Shown: positions 7,504 through 17,050, counted from the first letter of the stretch. The stretch: 64,000 nucleotides of DNA from Limibacter armeniacum (GCF_036880985.1 NZ_JBAJNO010000008.1:1488001-1552000); one strand, 5' to 3'. Numbers and translations are program-made. The notes: generated by a model from the sequence alone, not told the origin.

Positions 7504-10329
7504 TTAATGAGCTTCCAGCCAGTTTTGGCCAATACCTACCTCAACTTCCAATGGAACCGCCATTTGATAGGCGTTCTCCATCAGTTCTTTCACTTTTTGT
7601 TGCAGTAATTCAAGCTCATCGTTGTGAGCATCGAAAACCAATTCATCATGCACCTGCATAATCATCTTTGATTTAAGGTTATTCTCCTCAATCCACTGCT
7701 GGATGTCGATCATGGCTTTTTTGATGATGTCCGCTGCTGAACCTTGGATAGGGGCGTTGATGGCATTTCGTTCTGCCATACCTCTTACCGTAAAGTTACG
7801 TGAGTTGATATCACGTAGGTAACGGCGTCGTCCCATAATGGTTTCTGCAAATTCATCGTCACGCGCCTTGTTGATCGCATTGTCCATATAGGCTTTTACT
7901 GAAGGGAATTCTTCAAAGTACTTGTCGATCAGTTCGCCTGCTTCTTTCCTTGGGATATTCAATTGCTGAGACAGACCAAATGCAGAGACACCGTAGATAA
8001 TACCGAAGTTGGCAGTCTTGGCTTTTCGACGCATGTCGCTGTCCACTTCTGATTCAGTTACCTTGAATACCTTGGCAGCTGTAGCGGTGTGAATGTCTTT
8101 ACCCTGTTTGAATGCGTCAACCATATGAGCATCCTCACTGAATGCTGCCATAATGCGCAACTCCACTTGAGAGTAATCGGCTGCAAGAATGGTGAAATCC
8201 TTATTTCTTGGAACAAATGCCTTTCTGATCTCACGACCTTTCTCCGTTCTGATCGGAATATTCTGAAGGTTTGGATCAGTACTGCTCAAACGACCTGTAG
8301 CAGTTACTGCCTGATTGTAAGATGTATGGATAAGTCCATCTTTCTTGCTGATCATTTTAGGAAGGGCATCTACATAAGTAGACTTCAGTTTCTGTAACTG
8401 ACGGAACTCCAAAATATCTGAAACAATCTGATGATCGTTGGCAAGGTTGATCAGGATTTCTTCACCAGTAGCATATTGCCCTGACTTTGTTTTCTTAGGT
8501 TTCTCTACCAGTTTCAGTTTTCCAAACAGGATTTCACCCAACTGTTTTGGAGAACCTACATTAAACTCTTCACCTGCCGCTTCGTAAATTGACTTTTCTA
8601 AAGCAGCAATGGTTACTTCAAGTTCCTTGGATGAGTTAGCCAAGTTTTCAGTGTCAATCTTGACACCGTTCATCTCGACTTCAGCCAGTACCTTTACCAA
8701 AGGAATTTCTATTTCCTCTAACAGTTTCTTCAGTTTTGGTTCCTTGTCCAACATTGGTGCAAAAACCTGCTTCAATTGCAATGTAATGTCTGCATCTTCA
8801 GCAGCATACTCAGCTGCATTTTCAACAGGAACTTCACGCATGCTTAACTGGTTTTTACCTTTTTTCCCAATCAGCGTTTCGATTGAAACCGGTTCGTAAT
8901 TCAGGTAAACAGTCGAAAGGTGATCCATGCCATGACGTTGCTCAGGGTGAAGTAGGTAATGAGCTAGCATGGTATCGAATAGAGGTCCGTTGATCTCAAT
9001 ACCATAGTTGCGCATCACCATCATATCGTATTTCAGGTTTTGGGCAATCTTACCTACTTTCTCATTTTCAAATACCTCCTTGAACTCACTGACTATGGCT
9101 TTGGCAGCTTCCTGATCCTCAGGAATTGGTACATAGTATGCTTCATGAGGACGGTATGCAAATGACATCCCTACCAGTTCAGATTCTATGGCAGACAAAG
9201 AAGAAGTCTCTGTATCGAAACAGAATTCGTCTTGTAAAGACAGGAAATGAATGAGTTCCTTGCGAAGCTCAGGCGTGTCAATTAGCTGATAGTCGTGAAG
9301 TGTATCGTGGATAGTACCAATTTCAGTAGGAATTTCTTCTTCAGGCTCCACTTCAACAGTGGTAGCTGTAGTAGCTTGTGTTGTCGGTGTGTTACCAAAA
9401 AGGCTCATCTGACCTGTAGTCGTAGGACCTTGTTTGGCAGCAGTTTGGCTACCATCATCTCCGAAAATTCTTTTGGAAAGGGTGCGGAATTCCAGTTCGT
9501 CAAAAATTTTGCGAAGTTCAGCTTCATTGTAGGTGTCATAATGGAGAGCTGTTTCATCAAATGCGATAGGAACATCGATCTTGATAGTAGCCAGTCTTTT
9601 GGACATCAAAGCCTGCTCCTTGTTTTCCATTACTTTTTCCTTCTGCTTGCCTTTCAGCTTATCGGCATTGTCCAAAAGGTTTTCGACAGTGCCGTATTCC
9701 TTCAGCAACTTAACCGCTGTTTTTGGACCAACACCAGGTATGCCTGGGATATTATCCACAGCATCACCCATCAAACCAAGTAAATCAATTACCTGATCTA
9801 CGTTGTCCAAGTCAAACTTGGCAAGTACCTCAGGAATACCCAAGATATCGATGTCATTACCTCTAGTTGCAGGCTTGTAAAGGAATATATGGTCTTCCAC
9901 CAATTGGGCGTAGTCCTTATCCGGTGTCATCATAAACACCTCAAAATCTTTTCTTGCTGCTTGCTTAGCCAATGTTCCAATGATGTCATCCGCCTCATAG
10001 CCATTCATCTCAAGGATTGGAATGTTGAATGCCTTGACAATCTCCTTTACGATCGGAATAGCCACACTAATATCTTCAGGGGTTTCCTGTCTGTTGGCTT
10101 TGTACTCCGTATACTCCTCATGTCTGAAAGTTGGAGCACTTGTATCAAAGGCTACCGCAATGTGGGTAGGTTTTTCCTTTTTAAGGATTTCAAGCAGGGA
10201 ATTGGTAAAGCCCATTGGGGCACTTGTATTGACTCCTTTGGAATTGACCCTAGGGTTTTTGATCAGGGCAAAGTGCGCTCTGAAAATCAGCGCCATTCCA
10301 TCCAGCAAGAACAGTTTTTTTGAAGGCAT
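7504..10329 (-). CDS. polA: DNA polymerase I
   Basis: A 941-residue family A DNA polymerase that fills gaps and removes RNA primers during replication and repair. All three domains are present. The 5'-3' exonuclease occupies ~1-290 (LLDGMALIFRAHFA, FDTSAPTFRHE, GYEADDIIGTLA, MGDAVDNIPGIPGVG). The 3'-5' proofreading domain starts near 365 and keeps its acids: FDTETSS, a QNLKYDMMV strand and YAAEDADITL. The polymerase domain has motif A (DYSQVELRIMA), motif B (RRKAKTANFGIIYG) and motif C (MQVHDELVF, near 895). A Thr/Gln/Glu-rich linker (~310-350) joins the exonuclease domains. The length is normal for Bacteroidota. It is a single gene with its own terminator; a TAnnTTTG-like -7 element (TACTTTTG, complement of 10373-10380) lies 44 bases upstream. 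Confidence 0.98.
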   Translation of the reverse strand: MPSKKLFLLDGMALIFRAHFALIKNPRVNSKGVNTSAPMGFTNSLLEILKKEKPTHIAVAFDTSAPTFRHEEYTEYKANRQETPEDISVAIPIVKEIVKAFNIPILEMNGYEADDIIGTLAKQAARKDFEVFMMTPDKDYAQLVEDHIFLYKPATRGNDIDILGIPEVLAKFDLDNVDQVIDLLGLMGDAVDNIPGIPGVGPKTAVKLLKEYGTVENLLDNADKLKGKQKEKVMENKEQALMSKRLATIKIDVPIAFDETALHYDTYNEAELRKIFDELEFRTLSKRIFGDDGSQTAAKQGPTTTGQMSLFGNTPTTQATTATTVEVEPEEEIPTEIGTIHDTLHDYQLIDTPELRKELIHFLSLQDEFCFDTETSSLSAIESELVGMSFAYRPHEAYYVPIPEDQEAAKAIVSEFKEVFENEKVGKIAQNLKYDMMVMRNYGIEINGPLFDTMLAHYLLHPEQRHGMDHLSTVYLNYEPVSIETLIGKKGKNQLSMREVPVENAAEYAAEDADITLQLKQVFAPMLDKEPKLKKLLEEIEIPLVKVLAEVEMNGVKIDTENLANSSKELEVTIAALEKSIYEAAGEEFNVGSPKQLGEILFGKLKLVEKPKKTKSGQYATGEEILINLANDHQIVSDILEFRQLQKLKSTYVDALPKMISKKDGLIHTSYNQAVTATGRLSSTDPNLQNIPIRTEKGREIRKAFVPRNKDFTILAADYSQVELRIMAAFSEDAHMVDAFKQGKDIHTATAAKVFKVTESEVDSDMRRKAKTANFGIIYGVSAFGLSQQLNIPRKEAGELIDKYFEEFPSVKAYMDNAINKARDDEFAETIMGRRRYLRDINSRNFTVRGMAERNAINAPIQGSAADIIKKAMIDIQQWIEENNLKSKMIMQVHDELVFDAHNDELELLQQKVKELMENAYQMAVPLEVEVGIGQNWLEAH

Positions 10330-10534
10330 TTATCTTTAGTCTATCTATTATTTGTGATTCATTTTGGTGCTACAAAAGTAGGGAATTACGGGAGAAATCT
10401 AGTAATGGAATTCAAGGGAGTTGTGGGAGAAGTACTTGTATTGAGAAAATGTGATAATAATAGAAATTGAAATATATTTGAAGAATGGACTAAACTGATT
10501 GAAAAGAAACTTTTATAACTAACTAATAATCAAA

Positions 10535-11338
10535 ATGAGGAAGTATTTAATCCCCTTCGTATTGCTATTTATTTTTTCATGTAAAGAGACTAATCCTGAG
10601 AAAGAAACAGGCTGCCAAATTGTAGAAGAAACACATCAGTTTGATAAAGAAAATGGTTTTTTTGATAAGCAACTGTTTTATAATGAAATAGGAAAGTTGG
10701 ATAGTGTTTATTCAACGATGGTATGGCCTATGTCAGATAGTAGGTACGGCTATGCTATTAAGATAAATTATGATGGCGAAATGCTATCTGAAATAAAGAT
10801 AAAATATGAGAATTATAACTACATGTTAATCATGTATCCTATTTATGAAGTTGACCTTTTAAAGGAATTGGTTTTAAAGACAGATAAAGGAGAGCAAGTG
10901 TCATACTTCGAGTTTAGTTATGATGAAGGTGATCAAGTGATTGATTTAGTGTCAGATATGTTTTTGTATGACTTTCACTTTAAGTATGATGATAGAGGAA
11001 ATATAATTGAACTTTCATCAGTTGATTCTGATCTTAATGAAGTTGTAGGGGTTATTACATATTCATACGATGAGCAGAATAATCCTTATAAGGAGCAATC
11101 TGTAGAAAACTTTATTTTACATTCAATAGTAAGTGAATATAGACGTGAGTTTCCTTATTATTTGAGTAAAAACAATGTAATCGTTTCAGAAAATCTCATG
11201 ACTAATGAATATAATCAGGAGGAGCGTCAAATTACCTCATCCTATACTTATGATGAAAATGGCTATCCAACATCATGCGTGCAAACCTATGCAGATAGTA
11301 CCCAGCTATTTGTGACGTATCAGATGAGTTGTAATTAA
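10535..11338 (+). CDS. Lipoprotein with YD-type repeats
   Basis: A 267-residue lipoprotein: MRKYLIPFVLLFI followed by lipobox FSCK. The mature part is beta-rich and repeats short motifs of the form Y-x-Y-D-[ED]-x-[GN]-N, seen in FKYDDRGNIIEL, YSYDEQNNPYKE and YTYDENGYPTS. These resemble single YD/RHS-like strands or DUF4595-type lipoproteins of Bacteroidota. No enzyme motif is visible. The base composition is more AT-rich than that of polA. The gene has its own upstream region and stands alone between polA (divergent) and the hairpin before the epimerase. Confidence 0.7.
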   Translation: MRKYLIPFVLLFIFSCKETNPEKETGCQIVEETHQFDKENGFFDKQLFYNEIGKLDSVYSTMVWPMSDSRYGYAIKINYDGEMLSEIKIKYENYNYMLIMYPIYEVDLLKELVLKTDKGEQVSYFEFSYDEGDQVIDLVSDMFLYDFHFKYDDRGNIIELSSVDSDLNEVVGVITYSYDEQNNPYKEQSVENFILHSIVSEYRREFPYYLSKNNVIVSENLMTNEYNQEERQITSSYTYDENGYPTSCVQTYADSTQLFVTYQMSCN

Positions 11339-11501
11339 TAGGGGGTGTCAACATTCCATTATTTAATCATGAACCCTGAAAGGGAAGTTTCGATTCCGTA
11401 ACATCCAAAGATAGGTTTTTAGCTGTAAAGTGAACTACATATTAAAGATAGGTTTATTCGTGATTACGTATTGATTTCCTTTGTTTTATCGTGTTTTTAA
11501 G

Positions 11502-11569
11502 ATGGTCTTTCGATGCTAAATTAGCCACGTCTAATTGAGAAAACTGCATCGCTAAAAGACCATTTTTTT
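11502..11569 (+). promoter_or_regulatory. Strong hairpin plus U-tract abutting the epimerase start codon
   Basis: Bases 11502-11516 pair with 11546-11563: 9 bp, then a 3-base bulge, then 6 bp. Inside, AATTAG (11519-11524) pairs with CTAATT (11531-11536) over the loop CCACGT. The outer stem is followed at once by a run of seven T and the ATG at 11570. It has the form of an intrinsic terminator, but it sits directly in front of a coding sequence. It may be an attenuator, or it may end the upstream transcript while the epimerase is nearly leaderless. Confidence 0.7.
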
Positions 11570-12643
11570 ATGAGAGTACTTGTTACTGGAGCGGCTGGGT
11601 TTATTGGGTTTTACCTTTGTAAAAAGCTGCTCGCACTGGGATTCAAAGTCTATGGTATTGACAATGTCAACAACTACTATGATCCACAGCTGAAATACGA
11701 CAGGCTTGCTAGACTGGGTATTCAGCAGCAGGAGGCAAAGATGTTTGGCAAGCACTGTATCAGTAAGCACCTTGGTAGCAATATGCAATTTATGCGTATG
11801 AATCTGGAAGACAGGCAAGCCATTGCAGAGTTATTTGAGAAGGAAAAGTTTGACTATGTATGTCACTTAGGCGCTCAGGCAGGGGTGCGGTATAGCTTGG
11901 AAAACCCTCATACATATGTGGATAGCAATATTGTTGGCTTCCTAAATGTGTTGGAGGAGTGTAGGCATCATCAAGTTAAGCATTTTGTCTATGCAAGTAG
12001 TTCCAGTGTATATGGGATGAATGATGAAATGCCTTTCTCTACTGATCAAGGGGTAGATCATCCGGTTAGCCTCTATGCCGCAACTAAAAGGAGCAATGAA
12101 TTAATGGCACATACTTATAGCCACCTTTATAATCTACCAACTACAGGACTTCGTTTCTTTACAGTTTATGGTCCTTGGGGTAGACCAGATATGGCGATTT
12201 TCCTATTTACAAAGGCTATTGTAGAAGGTAAATCCATTAAGGTGTTCAATAACGGTAATATGGAAAGGGATTTTACTTATGTGGATGATATTGTAGATGG
12301 CGTAATCAAAGCGATGCATAATATACCTGCAAAAGAAGTAAAGGAGGTAGGTAGCCCAGCTGCATCCTCAGCGCCATTTAGACTTTATAATATTGGGAAT
12401 AACAAACCTGTCAAGCTAATGGATTTTGTGGATGCCATTGAAAAATCATTGGGTGTAAAAGCCATTAAAGAAATGCTTCCAATTCAAGCTGGGGATGTGG
12501 AAAAAACATGGGCGGATGTTACTGATTTGATGGAAGAGACAGGTTACCAACCTTCTACAGATATAATAAAAGGCGTTAAATCTTTTACAGACTGGTACCT
12601 TTCCTATTATAGTGTTAGGGAAGTAGCAACTTATGTTAGGTGA
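11570..12643 (+). CDS. NAD-dependent epimerase, UDP-glucuronate 4-epimerase type
   Basis: A 357-residue extended short-chain dehydrogenase. The NAD-binding start MRVLVTGAAGFIGFYLC fixes the start codon. The segment GIDNVNNYYDPQLKYDRLARL is the signature of the UDP-glucuronate 4-epimerase (CapI/WcaG-like) subgroup. ASSSSVYG and YAATKRSNEL supply the Ser and the Tyr-x-x-x-Lys catalytic residues, and RFFTVYGPWGRPDMA is the substrate-binding loop. It would convert UDP-glucuronate to UDP-galacturonate for surface polysaccharide or lipid A-core sugars. It stands before glycosyltransferase genes on the other strand, so it belongs to an envelope-glycan block although not to one operon. A hairpin and U-tract lie directly before the ATG. 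Confidence 0.9.
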   Translation: MRVLVTGAAGFIGFYLCKKLLALGFKVYGIDNVNNYYDPQLKYDRLARLGIQQQEAKMFGKHCISKHLGSNMQFMRMNLEDRQAIAELFEKEKFDYVCHLGAQAGVRYSLENPHTYVDSNIVGFLNVLEECRHHQVKHFVYASSSSVYGMNDEMPFSTDQGVDHPVSLYAATKRSNELMAHTYSHLYNLPTTGLRFFTVYGPWGRPDMAIFLFTKAIVEGKSIKVFNNGNMERDFTYVDDIVDGVIKAMHNIPAKEVKEVGSPAASSAPFRLYNIGNNKPVKLMDFVDAIEKSLGVKAIKEMLPIQAGDVEKTWADVTDLMEETGYQPSTDIIKGVKSFTDWYLSYYSVREVATYVR

Positions 12644-12665
12644 CAATTTTTGAGAATAAAGAGCT

Positions 12666-12718
12666 AAAGCATGAGTTATCCCAAATCAATTTTCGGAGAT
12701 GACTCATGCTTTTGTTTT
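12666..12718 (+). terminator. Intrinsic terminator of the epimerase gene
   Basis: AGCATGAGT (about 12668-12675) pairs with ACTCATGCT (12702-12710), followed by TTTTGTTTT. Its end touches the stop codon of the convergent flippase-like gene at 12717. Confidence 0.75.
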
Positions 12719-13637
12719 ACCTAATACTTTCACTTTTGACAAATACCCCTAAAAACGAACTTAGTGCCGTAATCAGGAAAAACATTAGACTGAAAAGCAC
12801 TGCTGCGTTTTCTTCAATAGGAGTGTAGGTTGCAGCATAAACAAAGAGTAACTCTCTAGCCCCAACACCTCCAAATGTAAATGGTATCACTGCGACAACA
12901 GATGAAAGTAAAAACAGCGCAATATATAGTATATAGTGCGTGTCAATATGGAGTGCATTCAGAAGGCAGATAGCACATATAATTTGAGCTCCCTGCACTA
13001 CAAATGACCAGATCAATGTTGGTTTGTTTTCTGTTTGAAAGGCTGGGAAGAGTAATTTTACCATCAGCAGGAAGGTAGGGATTCCTAAGACTGCTCCTAA
13101 AATGAAAAACCATTTAGCATATTGGAGTAATGGTTCTGTACTATTAAATACTGCCCAACTGCCAAAGGTTAGTCCTAAAACTAACAATACATCCAACCCG
13201 TTGAGCCTGTCCAATAGTATGCCTTGCAGGAGTTTCTTACGGCTTATACCAAATCGTTTGTAAAGGAAATAAACTTTGTAGCCATCACCACCTATACCTC
13301 CCGGCAGGAACAGGTTGTAAAACATCCCCAAGTAATAAAGGCTGATATTCTGCTTTGTGTTTAAGGTAATACCTGTTAGATCAAAATACCGCTTTAGCCT
13401 GAAAGCACTGCTGATCTTGGATATATTGAAAAGGAGTAGGGCTAGCAATAACCAGCCCCAGTTTGCATTTAATAAAAGCTTTTTGGTTTCAGTTAGGTCA
13501 AGTTTACTGAAAACCAACAATAACGCTCCAACTGTAAGTGCCAGTTTAGCTGGCAACGTCCACCATTTTCTGGTTTGTTGATTCTCCACCTCTGAAATGT
13601 TCTCGGACGAGATAGGTTTTCTTGTTTTGGGATTCAA
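12717..13637 (-). CDS. Flippase-like membrane protein (LPG synthase TM / UPF0104 family)
   Basis: A 306-residue polytopic membrane protein with about seven or eight hydrophobic segments after a polar N-terminus (residues 1-28). Segments such as GMFYNLFLPGGIGGDGYKV and the DRLNGLDVLLVLGL region are typical of the lysylphosphatidylglycerol synthase transmembrane family, which also includes AglD-like proteins next to glycosyltransferases. It would move or hold a lipid-linked intermediate; the substrate is unknown. Its first 92 bases overlap the 3' end of the GT2 gene in another frame. No later ATG precedes the first conserved membrane segments, so the long overlap is probably real and the two proteins are probably made together. 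Confidence 0.8.
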   Translation of the reverse strand: MNPKTRKPISSENISEVENQQTRKWWTLPAKLALTVGALLLVFSKLDLTETKKLLLNANWGWLLLALLLFNISKISSAFRLKRYFDLTGITLNTKQNISLYYLGMFYNLFLPGGIGGDGYKVYFLYKRFGISRKKLLQGILLDRLNGLDVLLVLGLTFGSWAVFNSTEPLLQYAKWFFILGAVLGIPTFLLMVKLLFPAFQTENKPTLIWSFVVQGAQIICAICLLNALHIDTHYILYIALFLLSSVVAVIPFTFGGVGARELLFVYAATYTPIEENAAVLFSLMFFLITALSSFLGVFVKSESIR

Positions 13638-14514
13638 AATAAATACGGATTAAAAGTTCTGCCATTACACCAAAAAACAGGAATTGGATACCTGCCAACA
13701 AAAGTGTGACACCAAGGATTAGCAATGGTCTACCCCAAATGTCTTGTCCCATCAGTTTTACAATCAGTAGGTACATGTTAATGCCTCCACCCACAGCAAA
13801 GCTAAGCAATCCAAGTAAACCAAAAAGGTGAATTGGTTTTTGCATGTACTTTTGGAGAAATACCATCAGGAACAGGTCACTGATTACTTTGGTGGTTCTG
13901 CCTAAGCCATATTTGGATGAACCATGAATACGGGCATGGTGTTTAACGTCCACTTCAGTGGTGCGTCCTCCCTGCATTTGAATCAGCACAGGAATATAGC
14001 GGTGTAACTCTCCATATAGTCCAAGATTTTTGGCAATATGTGAACGGAATACCCTTAAGGTGCAGCCATAATCTTTTAGGTATACTCCTGTCATTCTCCT
14101 GATCATGGCATTGGCCAGCTTGCTAGGTAACTTTCTTAAAAGCGCTCCATCCTGACGGTTAGCCCTTCTGCCCGCCACAACATCCCAATTTTCTTCTTTG
14201 AGCTTTTTAAGCATCATTGGAATATCAGATGGGTCGTTTTGAAGGTCACCATCCATTGTGACGATATATTTTCCTTTGGCGTAATCAATACCAGCCGCAA
14301 GGGCTGTGGTTTGTCCATAATTCTTGGTGAAAACGACTAGATTGACACGCTTGTCTGAAATTGATTTGACTCGCTCAACGGTCTGGTCTGAGGAGCCATC
14401 ATCTACTAATATAATTTCATAGTCAAAATCGTTCAGCGATTCTTGTATCTGTTTAACCAATGGAATTACATTGTCTTCCTCATTCATTAAAGCTACAACT
14501 ACTGAAAGTTCCAT
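13546..14514 (-). CDS. Family 2 glycosyltransferase, DPM1/ArnC-like, with two C-terminal membrane helices
   Basis: A 322-residue enzyme. The GT-A domain starts MELSVVVALMNEEDNVIPL, has ILVDDGSSDQT and the metal-binding MDGDLQNDP, and a later GSSKYGLGRTTKV segment. Two hydrophobic helices follow (LFGLLGLLSFAVGGGINMY and a segment near 270-295), then RIYFESQNKKTYLVRE, a usual ending of this group. The family transfers a sugar from a nucleotide donor to polyprenyl phosphate on the inner membrane, making the donor for GT39/ArnT-like enzymes such as the one encoded divergently next to it. It is the first gene of a two-gene unit with the overlapping flippase-like gene. Confidence 0.9.
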   Translation of the reverse strand: MELSVVVALMNEEDNVIPLVKQIQESLNDFDYEIILVDDGSSDQTVERVKSISDKRVNLVVFTKNYGQTTALAAGIDYAKGKYIVTMDGDLQNDPSDIPMMLKKLKEENWDVVAGRRANRQDGALLRKLPSKLANAMIRRMTGVYLKDYGCTLRVFRSHIAKNLGLYGELHRYIPVLIQMQGGRTTEVDVKHHARIHGSSKYGLGRTTKVISDLFLMVFLQKYMQKPIHLFGLLGLLSFAVGGGINMYLLIVKLMGQDIWGRPLLILGVTLLLAGIQFLFFGVMAELLIRIYFESQNKKTYLVREHFRGGESTNQKMVDVAS

Positions 14515-14722
14515 GTCTTTTATTAATTTGATTTACCCCTTATTAATGGGTGCTGGATAAAGGTTTGATGATATTGTGAAACAAGTTCTTGTAATAATTC
14601 AAGAATTGTTTTGATAAACTTAATCGGAGTTTTTTATATGGAAGGTATTTTACGGCTCGATTTAATGGAGTAGAAGAAAATTTGATCACGAGCTAAAACT
14701 TAGTTTATAATTTCGACACATT

Positions 14723-16273
14723 ATGCGTATTCACAAGTCATACATCATTTTTTTACTGAGCGTGTTGGTGTTCTTCGCCAATAGCTGGGGATATTCAATT
14801 TTCATCTTGGATGAAGCCAAGAATGCCGAATGCGCCAGAGAGATGCTTGAGCAAGGAAACTGGTTTTTGCCAACCTTCAATTATGAGTTGAGAACCGATA
14901 AGCCACCTTTGCATTATTACTTTATGATGTTGTCATACAGTGTATTTGGGGCGACGGCATTTGCAGCTCGTTTCTTTTCGTCAGTTATGGGAATACTGAC
15001 TGTACTTTCGACCTATTTCTTTACCAAAAAGTTTTTGGGTGATGGTGTGGCGTTTTTTGCTGCACTGGTGTTTTTAGCTTCTATTCAAATGTCGGTACAG
15101 TTTCACTTAGCAGTACCTGATCCATACCTGATATTTTTTACCAACCTTGGTATTTTTTCATTTCTGATGGGATTGGAAAAGCGAGAGACCAAGTACCTGT
15201 ATTTGATGTATGTCAGTATATCCTTGGCGGTCTTGGCAAAAGGTCCAGTTGCAGTTGCCTTGCCTGGGCTTACATTCCTGCTGTATTTAGTACTAACTAG
15301 ACAGTTGAAATGGGAAGTGATTAAATGGCTGAAAATACCGCAAGGCGTATTGCTGACTATCTTGATTGTGTTTCCTGTTTACCTGAAGCTTGGTCTGGAT
15401 TCCGATTGGGAGTGGCTGAAGGGTTTCTTTCTGGAGCATAATGTTGGTCGATTCACTTCCACTATGGAAGGGCATGGCGGAAATGTATTATATATTCCAA
15501 TTGTAATGTTGGCAGGGCTGTTACCATTTTCCCTGTTTTTTCCTCAGGCATTGCGAAAGGCTTGGGAGTTTAGAAATGAACCATTATTGATGCTTGCCAT
15601 TATTGATGTTACAGTCTTTGCTGTTTTCTTTACCGTTTCAAGGACAAAACTTCCTACTTATCCCGAACCATGTTATCCATTTGCTGCAATTATATTAGGG
15701 TATTTTGTGCATCATTGGACTCAGCAGTCTTTTAAAAAGCAGTGGGTCTCTGTAGGTATTTTTGTTTTTTTAGGAATTGCGATGCCTTTGGGTGGATTTA
15801 TTGGGTTGTCACTGGATCCTAACTTTGCATATATGAAATGGGACGCCTTGGTTTTTCTGCCAGTCACTTTCGGAAGTGCCTTTGCTTTGGTCTTGGTAAA
15901 GCGGGGTAAGTTAAAAAAAGCAGCCTATGCGATGGCTGCGGGTTTTATAGTATTGGGAATGGGGGCGCACTATATTGTATTTCCATCCATTGACCAAAAT
16001 AACCCTGTAACGAAAAGCAAAGCACTTGCATTGGATGATACAGAACTGGCTTTTTATGGCTATCTGATTCCTGCCAATGTTTTTGCCGAACAACGGAAAA
16101 TTCCAAAGCTTCACTCTATCAATGAGGTAAAGCAATTTCTTAAAAAGCCGAACAGTAGACTGATTTCTGAAAAACGGAGTATTGAGGAGTTGAAAAAGAT
16201 TGATGGCTTGCAAATTTACTTTGAGCATAAGGATTTGTTCGAGAATAAAACAATGTACATAGTAGGTTTTTAG
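14723..16273 (+). CDS. GT39/ArnT-like integral membrane glycosyltransferase
   Basis: A 516-residue polytopic membrane protein. The first periplasmic loop has the acidic pair in FILDEAKNAECAREMLEQG and then TDKPPLHYYFMM. Both are hallmarks of the PMT/ArnT group of GT-C enzymes, which take a sugar from polyprenyl phosphate and attach it to lipid A, a protein or a glycan outside the inner membrane. About ten further hydrophobic segments follow, with VLAKGPVAVALPG in the middle and a soluble C-terminal tail (~425-516). It is divergent from the DPM-like GT2 gene, which could supply its lipid-linked donor. A hairpin terminator follows. Confidence 0.88.
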   Translation: MRIHKSYIIFLLSVLVFFANSWGYSIFILDEAKNAECAREMLEQGNWFLPTFNYELRTDKPPLHYYFMMLSYSVFGATAFAARFFSSVMGILTVLSTYFFTKKFLGDGVAFFAALVFLASIQMSVQFHLAVPDPYLIFFTNLGIFSFLMGLEKRETKYLYLMYVSISLAVLAKGPVAVALPGLTFLLYLVLTRQLKWEVIKWLKIPQGVLLTILIVFPVYLKLGLDSDWEWLKGFFLEHNVGRFTSTMEGHGGNVLYIPIVMLAGLLPFSLFFPQALRKAWEFRNEPLLMLAIIDVTVFAVFFTVSRTKLPTYPEPCYPFAAIILGYFVHHWTQQSFKKQWVSVGIFVFLGIAMPLGGFIGLSLDPNFAYMKWDALVFLPVTFGSAFALVLVKRGKLKKAAYAMAAGFIVLGMGAHYIVFPSIDQNNPVTKSKALALDDTELAFYGYLIPANVFAEQRKIPKLHSINEVKQFLKKPNSRLISEKRSIEELKKIDGLQIYFEHKDLFENKTMYIVGF

Positions 16274-16295
16274 ATGGATGTTAATCTACCAATGT

Positions 16296-16328
16296 AAAGG
16301 TCTTGTGAGCGCAAGACCTTTATTTTTT
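16296..16328 (+). terminator. Intrinsic terminator after the GT39 gene
   Basis: AAAGGTCTTG (16296-16305) pairs with CAAGACCTTT (16312-16321) over a 6-base loop, followed by ATTTTTTG. Confidence 0.9.
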
Positions 16329-16438
16329 GTCTATGAGAAAGTGGAACTAAAGCAGGTAGAATTGCAGTTCTAAGTATTGAAAATAACCTGCCTTATTGGC
16401 TATCCTGCCGACATCATTTATCACTCATTTTTGCTTTC

Positions 16439-17050
16439 ATGAAGACATACCTGCTGAGTATTTTACTTTCCTTATCTTTTTGCGGCGTTTTTGCACAGGA
16501 AGGTCATCACCCTGCTAAAGTTGGGCAACACCACAAAGAAGAAGCACACTACAAAAACAAGATTGCCATTACATTAGGATATACCTATGTGCCGGATGGC
16601 TTTGGCGTTGAGTTGCCCAATATTCAGTTCCAAAACGACATTTTTGTTCCAACACTGGGAATCGATTATTTCAGGCGGTTTGCAGACAGGTGGTCCGTTG
16701 GTGTAATTGCTGATATAGAATTGGACCAGTACTTTATCAAGTTACCTAGCTTAGTCAATGATCTGGCAAGGGAGAATGTAGTAGTGCTGTGCCTGATAGC
16801 CAGTTATGAAATGCTTCCCGGATGGGATATTTATGCTGGTCCGGGAGCTGAACTGGAGAGGAATGAAAGCTTTGCTGTCTTAAAAATCGGCTCTGAATAT
16901 GAGTTTATCAGGGGAGAAAATTGGGGGATCGGTCCATTCTTTTCATATGATTTTAAGGGAAATGGAGACGATGAGTATAATGCCTTTGAGTTTGGGTTAA
17001 GTTTCAACCGGTTTTTCGGAGCGAAATTCCAAAGGAAAAATGCCAGATAA
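16439..17050 (+). CDS. Small exported beta-barrel-like protein
   Basis: 203 residues with a signal peptide (MKTYLLSILLSLSFCGVFAQ). A His-rich stretch follows the cleavage site (EGHHPAKVGQHHKEEAHYKN). The rest is a series of amphipathic strands (KIAITLGYTYVPDG, TLGIDYFRRFADRWSVGVIA, YEFIRGENWGIGPFFSYDF) and ends NRFFGAKFQRKNAR. This is the pattern of small outer-membrane barrels of 8 strands. No family name can be given. The His-rich N-terminus could bind metal. It is flanked on both sides by terminators, so it is monocistronic. Confidence 0.7.
   Translation: MKTYLLSILLSLSFCGVFAQEGHHPAKVGQHHKEEAHYKNKIAITLGYTYVPDGFGVELPNIQFQNDIFVPTLGIDYFRRFADRWSVGVIADIELDQYFIKLPSLVNDLARENVVVLCLIASYEMLPGWDIYAGPGAELERNESFAVLKIGSEYEFIRGENWGIGPFFSYDFKGNGDDEYNAFEFGLSFNRFFGAKFQRKNAR

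Noticed and set aside
9295-9783. Open frame of 162 codons antisense to polA
   Set aside because: It lies wholly inside the conserved polA coding sequence, and its Cys/Phe/Ser-rich translation is typical of a reverse-strand shadow.
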